From assembly GCA_938045585.1 (NCBI GenBank), contig CALIAU010000006.1, positions 1 to 64,000 of the forward strand: a stretch of DNA of 64,000 nt. Reading direction: 5' to 3'. The position numbers and the translations under genes are program-made. The first letter of the stretch is position 1. Every line of letters starts with the position of its first letter. The DNA comes from an uncultured Saprospiraceae bacterium (lineage in GTDB: Bacteria; Bacteroidota; Bacteroidia; Chitinophagales; Saprospiraceae). Positions 28,731 to 38,442 of the stretch are shown here, in pieces. Under the pieces are notes generated by a model. The model did not search any database and was not told the DNA's origin. It saw nothing but the letters and a program-made list of their open reading frames with translations.

Positions 28731-29319
28731 GTTTAAATTGTTTTAGTTTATTAACGTCTTTTATTCCCGCTTCAAGTTCAAATCTACTGTTAAGATCAAC
28801 TCCTATGAATTTGGGATGTGAAATTTCATGTATAGCAGGAATATCTTCAATGGAGATACCTCCACTTAGAATAAACTCTGTTTCCAAATTATAATTATTG
28901 AGCACAGACCAATCGAATTTATTTCCACTCCCGCCATATGCCTTAGTAAACGTATCAAATAAAAAATACTTACTAGTAGCTGTAAACTGTTTACAAATGT
29001 TAAAATCAAAAGATTCATGCACACCGAATACTTTGATGATGGGTGCAATTGCTGATGCTGCGGTGCAGTAGTCAGGAGTTTCATCTCCATGAAGTTGAAT
29101 GAAGTCTAAGCGATGTTCTTGAACAATGTCCTTTAATCTAGAAATTGGACAGTTTACGAAAACACCTACCCGTTTAAAATTATCTTTTTTAAGATGTATT
29201 ACAGATTGTAAAAATCGTTTAGAAGGAGGATAAAAATTAAAACCTATCATGGCAAAATCCAATGTAGAGATATCTTCTAAATTCTCTTTTGATACAATGC
29301 CACAGACTTTTACTATCAT
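28687..29319 (-). CDS. trpF: Phosphoribosylanthranilate isomerase
   Basis: MIVKVCGI, DFIQLHGDE, ILSGGISIEDI; overlaps DinB-like gene by 44 nt. Confidence 0.93.
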   Translation of the reverse strand: MIVKVCGIVSKENLEDISTLDFAMIGFNFYPPSKRFLQSVIHLKKDNFKRVGVFVNCPISRLKDIVQEHRLDFIQLHGDETPDYCTAASAIAPIIKVFGVHESFDFNICKQFTATSKYFLFDTFTKAYGGSGNKFDWSVLNNYNLETEFILSGGISIEDIPAIHEISHPKFIGVDLNSRFELEAGIKDVNKLKQFKHGILKDSKLSKTGT

Positions 29320-30098
29320 CCTTTAACTTGATCTATAAGTTCTTTTAAAATATTGCCTGGCTCATCAGACCCCATAAAATGTTCACCAATTAAGAAGCCA
29401 TGAAACCCTCTTTCTTTTAGTTTTCTGATGGTGTCTGCATCACTAATGCCACTTTCACTTATTAGTTTTCTGTCTTTTGGTAAATCTGGATAAAGATTAT
29501 AAGAATGCATTGGGTCCGTTTTGAATTCCTTCAAATCGCGATTATTTACTCCAATGATGTCTACATTATCTGTTAGTTTTTTCAACTGTTCCAAATTGTG
29601 GATTTCCATTACGACCTCTAAGTTCAGTTCTTTTGCAAATCTAGCCAGATCGCTCAATTCACTTTTACTTAATATTTCGGCTATTAATAAAATTGCGTCA
29701 GCGCCAATGGATTTTGCTTCTAAGATTTGATACGTATCTACTATAAATTCCTTCCGTAGAATGGGGATGGAAATGTTATTTCTAGCATCTAGTATATCTT
29801 TCTCATGTCCAGCAAAGAAGTTTTTATCCGTTAGGATTGAGATACCTGCTGCTCCATTATCTTGATAATTATTAGTTATCTGTATTGGGTTTGCATCTAG
29901 ATTGATATTATGCTTTGATGGAGATTTTCGTTTAAATTCAGCAATTATTCCAGGCGATTTTTTGACTAGACTTTCAGCAAGTGAAACTGTTTCTCTTTCA
30001 AAGAATAATCGAGTAACTAATTCTGATTCTTTAATGAAGTTTTTTCGGTATTCAACTTCATTGATTTTGTGGCGTACAATGTTTTCTAAAATGTTCAT
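29316..30098 (-). CDS. trpC: Indole-3-glycerol phosphate synthase
   Basis: IIAEFKRKSPSK, ILRKEFIVDTYQI, IGVNNRDLKEF. Confidence 0.97.
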   Translation of the reverse strand: MNILENIVRHKINEVEYRKNFIKESELVTRLFFERETVSLAESLVKKSPGIIAEFKRKSPSKHNINLDANPIQITNNYQDNGAAGISILTDKNFFAGHEKDILDARNNISIPILRKEFIVDTYQILEAKSIGADAILLIAEILSKSELSDLARFAKELNLEVVMEIHNLEQLKKLTDNVDIIGVNNRDLKEFKTDPMHSYNLYPDLPKDRKLISESGISDADTIRKLKERGFHGFLIGEHFMGSDEPGNILKELIDQVKG

Positions 30099-31114
30099 TA
30101 ATTTTTTGATTGTTTTCTCGAAGCAGACATAGCAATAAGACTGTCTAAGGTCCTTTTTGCTGCACCTGACTCGATTGTTTCCTTGGATTGTTGATACAGA
30201 TGGGTTAAATCTGTATTTGGTTCATACAAAGATAAGGCTATTGCAGCATTTGCTGCTACTACTTTAACATGTTCTTGGGGACAGGTATTATTTAAAACAT
30301 TTAGAAATATCTGAGCTGCCTGTTCTATTGTGTTTCCACCAAAAATAGACGCAGGATGTAGACTATTTGTAGAGAATGAATCCGCTGAAATCATAAATTC
30401 TCCTTCCTTTTTTATAATCTTACTAGTGCCTGTAAGTGAGACCTCATCATATCCTTCCAGGTCATATATGATAGTATAGTCTTTTTCCGTGTCCTGAAAT
30501 AAGTGACTATAAAGACGTTGTAATTTTAGACTGAAGACACCTACAGATTGTTTCTTTGGTTGGACAGGATTTACCAAAGGACCTAACATATTGAAAAAGG
30601 TTTTAACACCCATTTGTCGTCTAATTGGAGCTACAAATTTCATAGCTGGATGAAATAAGGGAGCATGTAAAAAACATAGATTGCAATTATCTAATTCTCT
30701 CTGAAGTTCTGATCCATCATTTGTAAAAACATATCCTAAGTGCTCTAATACATTAGAGGAACCACAAACAGAAGAGACACCATAATTTCCATGCTTAGTA
30801 ACCTTAATTCCCATGGACGCTAAGACAAAGGAAGTAAGTGTGGATATGTTAAAGGTGTTTTTTCCATCACCACCAGTACCACATAAGTCTATAGAGTCTG
30901 AATTATCAAGTATGGGTCTTTTTGCAAGATCTAGCAGTGCTTCTCTAAACCCCGCAAGTTCTTCTACTGTGATGGAACGCATTTGGAAAACACTTATAAA
31001 ACTTGCTACTTGAAATTCGTTGTATTTGCCATCTGATATATTCTTGAGTATTTCCTTTGCTTCAGATTTGCTTAACTTCTTGTGTTTAAACAAATGATTT
31101 AGTATCTCTTTCAT
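30098..31114 (-). CDS. trpD: Anthranilate phosphoribosyltransferase
   Basis: DLCGTGGDGKNTFNIST, KHGNYGVSSVCGSSNVLE. Confidence 0.97.
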   Translation of the reverse strand: MKEILNHLFKHKKLSKSEAKEILKNISDGKYNEFQVASFISVFQMRSITVEELAGFREALLDLAKRPILDNSDSIDLCGTGGDGKNTFNISTLTSFVLASMGIKVTKHGNYGVSSVCGSSNVLEHLGYVFTNDGSELQRELDNCNLCFLHAPLFHPAMKFVAPIRRQMGVKTFFNMLGPLVNPVQPKKQSVGVFSLKLQRLYSHLFQDTEKDYTIIYDLEGYDEVSLTGTSKIIKKEGEFMISADSFSTNSLHPASIFGGNTIEQAAQIFLNVLNNTCPQEHVKVVAANAAIALSLYEPNTDLTHLYQQSKETIESGAAKRTLDSLIAMSASRKQSKN

Positions 31115-31116
31115 CT

Positions 31117-31689
31117 TTACAGGCTTAAAAAGTTTTTGATCATTGTTCGTCCGTCCGGTGTAAGTATAGATTCAGGGTGAAATTGTACCCCGTATATTTC
31201 AAATTTCTTGTGATCAGCTGACATGATTTCTTGATTGGAATCATAGCTCGTAACTTGTAGATCTTTGCTCAGACTATCCTTGTCTATTACCCAAGAATGG
31301 TATCTACCTGCTACAAACTCTTGCTCAATATCCTTAAAAATTACTGATGAACTTTCAGTTTGTTTCATGGTAGTCGCCATACCATGAAACACTCTGTCTA
31401 GATTCTTTAAGGTACAGTTATACACTTCACCTATTGCTTGCAAACCCAAACAGACTCCAAATATTTTCTTTGTTGGACCATATGTTTTGATGAGATCTTT
31501 TAGAATCCCTGCTTCATCAGGTAGGCCAGGGCCAGGAGACAAGATGATTGATTCATATTTATCGATATCTGCTAATGCAATGTCTGTATTCCTAAAGACT
31601 TCTATTTTTTGATCCAATATTTCCTCAACAATCTGAACCAGGTTGTAGGTAAAGGAGTCGTAATTGTCTAGTATAAGTACTTCTTTCAT
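31117..31689 (-). CDS. trpG: Anthranilate synthase component II (glutamine amidotransferase)
   Basis: LDNYDSFTYNLVQ, SPGPGLPDEAG, GVCLGLQAIGE, GVQFHPESILTPDG. Confidence 0.97.
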   Translation of the reverse strand: MKEVLILDNYDSFTYNLVQIVEEILDQKIEVFRNTDIALADIDKYESIILSPGPGLPDEAGILKDLIKTYGPTKKIFGVCLGLQAIGEVYNCTLKNLDRVFHGMATTMKQTESSSVIFKDIEQEFVAGRYHSWVIDKDSLSKDLQVTSYDSNQEIMSADHKKFEIYGVQFHPESILTPDGRTMIKNFLSL

Positions 31690-31691
31690 AA

Positions 31692-33071
31692 TTACTTTTC
31701 TGCATTTTGAAGGGCCTTCGTGAGTGCTCCCAATTTATTTTTTACCTCTTGTAATTCACTTTCTTCTTTAGAGTCAATTACTATCCCAGCACCTGCTTGC
31801 CAATGCAGGGTATTCTGTGTGCTTAAAAAGGAACGAATGATGATAGCATGGTTTATCTCTCCTTCAAATGAAATTAAACCAATAGCACCACCATAGAATC
31901 CGCGTTTATGTGGTTCTAGTGTATCAATTATTTCCATAGCTCTGTACTTAGGCGCGCCACTTAGTGTGCCTGCTGGGAAAGTGTCAGCAAAAATTTGAAA
32001 ATTGTTTGCGCCCGGATTTACCTCTCCTTTTACCTTTGATGTTAGGTGCATTACATGGCTAAATCGCTGTATTTCTTTATAACTTTCAACACGGACTTGG
32101 GTACAGTTGCGACTTAGGTCATTTCTTGCCAAATCTACAAGCATCACATGCTCTGCATTTTCTTTGGGGTCATCAATAAGCTGCTGTGCATACCGAATGT
32201 CTTCTTCCTCATTTCCTGTTTTTGGAACCGTTCCTGCTATAGGGTGAATCTCAGCTTTATTGTCTTGGATAATGATTTGAGCTTCTGGGGATGAACCAAA
32301 TAGTCTATAGTATGAATAGTCAAAGTAAAATAGGTAAGGACTTGGGTTTACTGATCGTAATGACCTATATACATTGAACTCATCTCCAGTGAATTTTTGC
32401 ATATAACGTCGAGAAAGAACTACTTGAAAGACATCACCTCTTTGGCAATGCTTTTTTGCCTGTGTAACAGTAGCCATATATTCCTCATCTGTGGAAGTAG
32501 AATCTGTTTTGCCTATGAGCTTAAAGCCAAATTCACTATAATCTTGGCGATAAAGGATTTGTTCTATTGCATCCATTGAACTTGCTTCTCCTTCAGGAAT
32601 ATTTTCAAGTATAGTAAGTGTTTCGTAGAAATGGTCAAAGGCTATTACATACCGATAGAGATCATACTTAAGACTAGGCGTTTCTACATGTGATTCAGAA
32701 TGCAAATGGATTGTTTCAAAATATTGAATAGAATCATAATTGCTATAGCCAAACAAGCCATTAAATGAAGCTTTAATACTGGAGTCTGAGAATTCTATTG
32801 AAGATTGAAAATCCTGTATTTGTTTTGAAATGTTGCCTTTTAGCGAAGTTTCAGTTTTTTTATTTCCCGCATAACTACTAAAGCTATTCTGATGCACTTG
32901 AAGACCAGCAATCGGATCAAAACAAATAAAAGAATGACTGTTCTCCATACTTGAATAGTCAGAACTCTCTAATAATAATACTTGAGAATATTGCTCTCTT
33001 ATTTTTAGGAATAAACCCACAGGAGTAAAGAGGTCAGCTAAATATTCTTTTGTTATCGTATGTATTTTCAT
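31692..33071 (-). CDS. trpE: Anthranilate synthase component I
   Basis: Chorismate-binding domain: IAGTVPKTGNEEED, MLVDLARNDLSR, GTLSGAPKYRAMEIID. Confidence 0.97.
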   Translation of the reverse strand: MKIHTITKEYLADLFTPVGLFLKIREQYSQVLLLESSDYSSMENSHSFICFDPIAGLQVHQNSFSSYAGNKKTETSLKGNISKQIQDFQSSIEFSDSSIKASFNGLFGYSNYDSIQYFETIHLHSESHVETPSLKYDLYRYVIAFDHFYETLTILENIPEGEASSMDAIEQILYRQDYSEFGFKLIGKTDSTSTDEEYMATVTQAKKHCQRGDVFQVVLSRRYMQKFTGDEFNVYRSLRSVNPSPYLFYFDYSYYRLFGSSPEAQIIIQDNKAEIHPIAGTVPKTGNEEEDIRYAQQLIDDPKENAEHVMLVDLARNDLSRNCTQVRVESYKEIQRFSHVMHLTSKVKGEVNPGANNFQIFADTFPAGTLSGAPKYRAMEIIDTLEPHKRGFYGGAIGLISFEGEINHAIIIRSFLSTQNTLHWQAGAGIVIDSKEESELQEVKNKLGALTKALQNAEK

Positions 33072-33081
33072 GATATTAGTC

Positions 33082-33120
33082 TAAAATAAAAAGCGGCTTG
33101 TTGAAGTTCAACAAGCCGCT
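33082..33120 (-). terminator. trp attenuator terminator (3:4 hairpin + U-rich tract)
   Basis: Minus strand AGCGGCTTGTTGAA-C-TTCAACAAGCCGCT-TTTTATTTT, perfect 14-bp arms; 11 nt before trpE ATG. Confidence 0.9.
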
Positions 33121-33150
33121 GTATATGTTATGTGCACACAGAAATTGCTT

Positions 33151-33210
33151 CTAAACTTCTTTTAGAGTTTTAGAAAGCCACCACCATGTATTATTTGTAT
33201 TCAAAATCAT
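33151..33210 (-). CDS. trpL: trp leader peptide MILNTNNTWWWLSKTLKEV (three consecutive Trp codons)
   Basis: ATG ATT TTG AAT ACA AAT AAT ACA TGG TGG TGG CTT TCT AAA ACT CTA AAA GAA GTT TAG, directly upstream of attenuator and trpE. Confidence 0.9.
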   Translation of the reverse strand: MILNTNNTWWWLSKTLKEV

Positions 33211-33214
33211 GTGT

Positions 33215-33222
33215 CAAATATA
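33215..33222 (-). promoter_or_regulatory. -7 element TATATTTG, likely trp operon promoter
   Basis: Matches TAnnTTTG 4 nt upstream of leader ATG; no clear -33 TTTG found. Confidence 0.5.
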
Positions 33223-33274
33223 ATAGCTTTTTTTTAAAATCCACTTTTGACTCGGTTTTTTTAAATGTAGTTTT

Positions 33275-36200
33275 TTAATCGTTGTTCTTTTTTGGAAAGC
33301 CAGGGAGTTTATTTTTTAGTTTGTCTTTTAATTTGTCTAATTCTCCCGTTTGATCTCCAAGCACATCTTTTACCTTATCTTCTAATTTTGTTGCAAGTGT
33401 GTCTTTTACGACTGCGACTACCTTTGTTTTAACTTTAGCTTTGATGGTGTCTTTTGCAACTTGGACAGCCTTGTCTGCCTTTTTTTCAGCCTGGGCAATG
33501 AGCGAATCGCGTTTACTTTCAATGATATGCGTTACAGAGTCCTTCACAACATTTATTTTTTCATTGGCTTTATCCTGATATTCTCTTTTTTTGTCTTCTA
33601 TGACATTTGTTACGATGTCTTTAGTTGTTTCTGTCAAACTTTTACCTCCTGCACCTGTAGGTACAACTTTGAACTTTGGATTTTTAATGGTTCCAGTAAT
33701 ACTAACGTCTAGATAGATGAAATCTCCAACATCAAGATTTACGCCTAATTTGCCAGCTTCCTTTTCTAAGAAGCCAATACCTGCATCACTGAGGGTTCCT
33801 ACTGTAGAGTTATTAAATCTACTTCTTGGGATTTCTAATTGAGCGACATAGTCGATATCAGAGTCAAATTTTTGAGTACCTCCAATGCGCATTTTGATAT
33901 CATCCATCATATAGTCATGCGCTTTTAGAACTACTCCGCCGTCTGCTATTTCAAACCAATTCTTGGTGTTTTCAAGATTGATTTGTTTTAGCTTTTCAAC
34001 ACCCAGTTTATTAGCCAGGTCGGTAACAGGAGTGTAACCAGATAATTTACTATTTAGAGTTTCTAAAAATCCAGAAGCAGAAATCGTATTGTAATCCAGT
34101 TCAAAACCATTTTTAAGATTGCCAGACATAACAAGGGTAGAGTTGAATACACCTTCAATAAATTCTGCTACAGGGGCCATAACTCTAAAAGATGCGAGAT
34201 TTTTAAAAGTTTCTTGAAAGTTGAATTTACTAAGCTCATATTTAAAACTAAATGCAGGGCTTTCGCTCACACTATCATAAAATCCTTCAAAATTGATATC
34301 GCCACCCATTGCCTTGGAAGTACTGTTAACTAAACTGGCAATACCATTTTTTACTAAGAGATCGGAATTGAAACTCTCTATTTTAGTATTACTATATAAG
34401 ACCTCATCCGCCTTGATGTCCATGTCGATATTGTAAAGTTGCGGAATACGCAAGGCTTCAGATTTTGCAGATTCATCTTCAGTAATAAATTTGTTAACAT
34501 CAAACTTCTTAGTATATATATCCAAGTTCCCATACAATGAATCATTCTTGCTTACATGATTATAAGCATTTCTTAAATTCCCCTTTGCCTGTATACTTGA
34601 TCCTTCGACTAGAACATTAGATTTTTGAATTTCTAGATTATTAGCAGCTAAAATTCCCTCTGCCTGAAAGTTTTTGATATCGTAACCTAAGTATTGTATT
34701 GTTTTAACCTCACTTGTAAATTTAAGCTTACTCTTATCAATTAAGTTTTGATCAATTTCAGTTGGAGAACTGGTAGTGCTCTTATCATCTGCATGCATTA
34801 ACTCGTCAAGATCTAATAGAGTTGATGTATGGGTAATATGCCCTGAAATATTGTTCTTTGAAGTTAGAATAGCTAGAGGGTTTTTTACATTTCCACTAAT
34901 AGTATAATCACTTGAACCCATTTTTCCTTCAAGAGTATTGACGTTAAGATTTTGCGGTGTAGAGTTAATATTAAAGTTGGAAAGAACAAGATCATTTCCT
35001 TCTTTGTAATCCACAGTCAGTCCATCAGACTGAAGTGTCATATCAAAGGTTAATGCTTCGTAGTTTTCTGTCTCAATATCAGATTGTCTTCCTTTAAAAG
35101 TGAGATCAGATAAAACAGAACCTGTCATTGAATTTACGTTCTCTATAGGAAGGATCTCGCTAAGCTTATTTAAGTTGAGATTACCATTGAGGACAACATC
35201 ATAGAGAGGATCTGTCATCACATTGGAATATTTAAATCTCCCATCAATTTCCTCTCCAGCTATATTCATTTTTAGATTATCAAGATTAATTTCTAAATCA
35301 TCCCAGTTTTTATCGTCTGCCCGTATGCTTAGGTCAGTATAAATATTTTGAATGGGTTCAGAAAAGTTTGCGTTTTTCACATAGCCATTTTCCACTATGA
35401 TCTTACTGTTAATCATTGGCAGAGTAGTATCTGAATACCTTCCTTTAATTTTCGCTTCAATAGAGGCATTTCCTTTGGTATCCAATCCAGCTAAATCCTT
35501 TTTTAAGTCCAAGGGTATAATGGAAAGGAAATCTCCAAATTCCCCCTTGTCAGAAGTAATTTCTAAATCCATGTTTATGTCCTCATCTTTTAATTGGACA
35601 TAGCCCTCCGTATTTATTTTTAGATTTTCTAGACGGATGTCATTGTTTGAAATTGTATAGCTATTTGTTGTATTGTCAATTTCTAAATCGAGGCTTCCTT
35701 TCGTCTGAACCTTATTTAGATATGGAAAATTATTTTTGCTAATACTTAATGATTGAATATCTGATTCAGTACTTAGTTTGAATACATCTTGGGTAAAATC
35801 GCCCTTTCCGGTGTGTCTAATGCCCTGAGCCGAAATTTCAGTGTCATTTTGACGATCTTGAAATAGTAGATTTACATCTTGTAACGAATAATTTTTTAAT
35901 TCTAAGGTATAAGCCGAACTTTCATCTGTTTCAGTTCTATTCCAAATCTCGTAATTGTAATTACCTGTTTTGTCTACTATTACATGTACATCTCCTTCTT
36001 CGAGAGATATTGAATTTATTTTATACGGATTTTCTTCTTGAATAAAAGACATAAAATCCATATCCACAACCAAACGATCTGCTTTTAATAAGAGTCCATT
36101 GTCAAATGATGCATCATTATGTACCTCGGGAGAATGAATAGTAATAGCTACGTCCGGAAAGGATTTAATAAAAGAAAGGTCTAGGTCCGCAAAGTCCACT

Positions 36201-36334
36201 TCCGCATTTAAATTCTTATTTAATGCGTCTTTAACAGCGCCTACCAGTTCGCCTTTGTATACAAAGGGCAGGAGTATTAATGCTACTACCAGAGCAAATA
36301 TAAATAAGAGCACTATTCGTAATATTTTTTTCAT
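33275..36334 (-). CDS. AsmA-family protein
   Basis: N-terminal TM, AsmA-like opening (NKNLNAEVDFADLDLSFIKSFPDVAITI), repeated strand architecture, charged coiled C-terminus. Confidence 0.85.
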   Translation of the reverse strand: MKKILRIVLLFIFALVVALILLPFVYKGELVGAVKDALNKNLNAEVDFADLDLSFIKSFPDVAITIHSPEVHNDASFDNGLLLKADRLVVDMDFMSFIQEENPYKINSISLEEGDVHVIVDKTGNYNYEIWNRTETDESSAYTLELKNYSLQDVNLLFQDRQNDTEISAQGIRHTGKGDFTQDVFKLSTESDIQSLSISKNNFPYLNKVQTKGSLDLEIDNTTNSYTISNNDIRLENLKINTEGYVQLKDEDINMDLEITSDKGEFGDFLSIIPLDLKKDLAGLDTKGNASIEAKIKGRYSDTTLPMINSKIIVENGYVKNANFSEPIQNIYTDLSIRADDKNWDDLEINLDNLKMNIAGEEIDGRFKYSNVMTDPLYDVVLNGNLNLNKLSEILPIENVNSMTGSVLSDLTFKGRQSDIETENYEALTFDMTLQSDGLTVDYKEGNDLVLSNFNINSTPQNLNVNTLEGKMGSSDYTISGNVKNPLAILTSKNNISGHITHTSTLLDLDELMHADDKSTTSSPTEIDQNLIDKSKLKFTSEVKTIQYLGYDIKNFQAEGILAANNLEIQKSNVLVEGSSIQAKGNLRNAYNHVSKNDSLYGNLDIYTKKFDVNKFITEDESAKSEALRIPQLYNIDMDIKADEVLYSNTKIESFNSDLLVKNGIASLVNSTSKAMGGDINFEGFYDSVSESPAFSFKYELSKFNFQETFKNLASFRVMAPVAEFIEGVFNSTLVMSGNLKNGFELDYNTISASGFLETLNSKLSGYTPVTDLANKLGVEKLKQINLENTKNWFEIADGGVVLKAHDYMMDDIKMRIGGTQKFDSDIDYVAQLEIPRSRFNNSTVGTLSDAGIGFLEKEAGKLGVNLDVGDFIYLDVSITGTIKNPKFKVVPTGAGGKSLTETTKDIVTNVIEDKKREYQDKANEKINVVKDSVTHIIESKRDSLIAQAEKKADKAVQVAKDTIKAKVKTKVVAVVKDTLATKLEDKVKDVLGDQTGELDKLKDKLKNKLPGFPKKNND

Positions 36335-36429
36335 CTTAGTTGTATTTCTAGATAAAGGACGAAAACATTGACTAGATTCTCAGTTTTTAATGATTTCTTA
36401 ACTTCATGCAAATATCGCATCTTTCTTAT

Positions 36430-38142
36430 ATGTCAGATAACGCAATACTTAAAATAAATGGTCTTAAGACATTCTTTCACACGGATGAAGGGATTGTTAA
36501 GGCAGTTGATGACATAGATCTATATATTAACGCAGGGGAGACCCTTGGTGTTGTGGGCGAATCTGGATCTGGTAAATCTGTGACATCTTTATCCATTATG
36601 GGCTTATTGCCTGCAAAAACTGCAGTTATAGAAGCAGGGGAAATCTTGTATAAGGAAGAAGATACTTTTGTTGATCTAAGCAAGTTAAGTCAAAATGCTT
36701 ACACAAAATATAGGGGAAGACATATCGCTATGATATTCCAAGAACCTATGACTAGTCTAAACCCATCTATGCGATGTGGTGACCAGGTGGATGAAGCAAT
36801 CTTGTTGCATAGGACTAAAGATCCTTCAGAAGCAAAAAGTATAACGCTTCAACTATTTAAAAGAGTCAAACTTCCAGAACCAGAACGGATTTATAACGCC
36901 TACCCCCATCAATTATCAGGAGGCCAGATTCAACGCGTTATGATTGCAATGGCAATTTCTTGTCGCCCAAGTTTGCTTATTGCAGATGAGCCGACTACAG
37001 CATTAGATGTTACGGTTCAAAAGGAAGTGATTGAATTATTGAAAGAAATTCAAGAAGAGTATGGCATGGCTATTTTATTTATATCCCATGATTTGGGGGT
37101 TATATCGGAGATAGCAGATAGGGTCGTTGTTATGCAAAAGGGAAAGGTGGTAGAAACAGGCACAGTAAACTCGATATTTAAGAAGGCAGAACATCCGTAT
37201 ACAAGAGGACTTATCGCATGCAGGCCGCCGCTTGATTTCAAGATGAGCAGATTACCTACAGTTGGTAATTTCTTAGATGACACTGACTTGAGTTTTGAGT
37301 CATTTAGAAAAAATCATAGCGTAAGAAAGAATGGCAAATTACACGGTGAGACCATCATGCAAGTCAAGAATCTTTCTACGTGGTATCCCAAAAAGCGAGA
37401 CTTTTTTGGCAGAACAACTGAACACGTAAAAGCTCTACAAGATGTTAGTTTCGAGGTAAGAAAAGGAGAGTGCTTAGGACTAGTTGGTGAAAGTGGTTCT
37501 GGGAAATCAACGCTAAGTAAAACTATTATGCGTTTAGAAAAAGCGCACAGTGGAGCCGTTATTTATAAAGGAGAAAATGTTCTTGCATACGATAGAAAAA
37601 GCTTGCGAGCTCTCAGGAAATCTTTACAGATTATTTTTCAAGATCCTTATTCAAGTTTAAATCCGAGGTTGACTGTAGGCTATGCAATTTCAGAACCTAT
37701 GTTAGTGCATAAGCTCGTCAAAAATAAAGCAGAAGCAAAAGCTAAAACGATTGACTTACTTGAAACGGTAGGTCTAGAGGCTAGGCATTTCGATAGATAT
37801 CCGCACGAATTTTCTGGAGGCCAAAGACAACGTATTGTTATAGCCCGTGCCTTGGCATTAGAACCTGAATTTCTCATTTGTGATGAATGTGTTTCTGCTT
37901 TAGATGTTTCCGTACAGGCTCAAATAATAAATCTGTTACTGGAATTAAAAGAGAAACTAGGGCTATCTTATATCTTTATTTCCCACGATTTGGCGGTAGT
38001 TCAATTCATTTCTGACAGGATAATGGTCATGAAAGAGGGTAAAATAGTAGAATCTGCAGATGCAAGAAAGATTATCCAAGACCCTCAAACCGCTTATACA
38101 AAGAAACTATTAGCCTCGATTCCGGGAAAAATTAGTTCTTAA
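36430..38142 (+). CDS. Dual-ATPase peptide/dipeptide ABC transporter ATP-binding protein (YejF/GsiA-like)
   Basis: Two Walker A (GESGSGKS x2), two LSGGQ-like signatures (QLSGGQIQRV, EFSGGQRQRI). Confidence 0.95.
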   Translation: MSDNAILKINGLKTFFHTDEGIVKAVDDIDLYINAGETLGVVGESGSGKSVTSLSIMGLLPAKTAVIEAGEILYKEEDTFVDLSKLSQNAYTKYRGRHIAMIFQEPMTSLNPSMRCGDQVDEAILLHRTKDPSEAKSITLQLFKRVKLPEPERIYNAYPHQLSGGQIQRVMIAMAISCRPSLLIADEPTTALDVTVQKEVIELLKEIQEEYGMAILFISHDLGVISEIADRVVVMQKGKVVETGTVNSIFKKAEHPYTRGLIACRPPLDFKMSRLPTVGNFLDDTDLSFESFRKNHSVRKNGKLHGETIMQVKNLSTWYPKKRDFFGRTTEHVKALQDVSFEVRKGECLGLVGESGSGKSTLSKTIMRLEKAHSGAVIYKGENVLAYDRKSLRALRKSLQIIFQDPYSSLNPRLTVGYAISEPMLVHKLVKNKAEAKAKTIDLLETVGLEARHFDRYPHEFSGGQRQRIVIARALALEPEFLICDECVSALDVSVQAQIINLLLELKEKLGLSYIFISHDLAVVQFISDRIMVMKEGKIVESADARKIIQDPQTAYTKKLLASIPGKISS

Positions 38143-38229
38143 ATAATTTTTTTAACAAAAGTGTAACTATTTTGACATTAGCTGCGTTTTAAAAGTATAA
38201 TCATTTAGAATACTAAATTTAACCAGGTA

Positions 38230-38442
38230 ATGCAAGACAAACTCATACGCAAGATTATATTTATTTTGGGCACTTCCAGTCTTTTATGTTTTATCTATCT
38301 CCAGTTCAATCTTCAATCAACTGATGTAACAGCCTTAGCGGAAGCGAATGTAGCTGATATTGCCAGTGTTTCGCCAGAGATAGACCTTTTAAAGTTTTGT
38401 CTGGAGAAACTCAGGTATATGATTACTGCAAATTTCGCATAG
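38230..38442 (+). CDS. Small membrane protein of unknown function (70 aa)
   Basis: N-terminal TM IIFILGTSSLLCFIYL; 3' end overlaps fmt 3' end. Confidence 0.45.
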   Translation: MQDKLIRKIIFILGTSSLLCFIYLQFNLQSTDVTALAEANVADIASVSPEIDLLKFCLEKLRYMITANFA

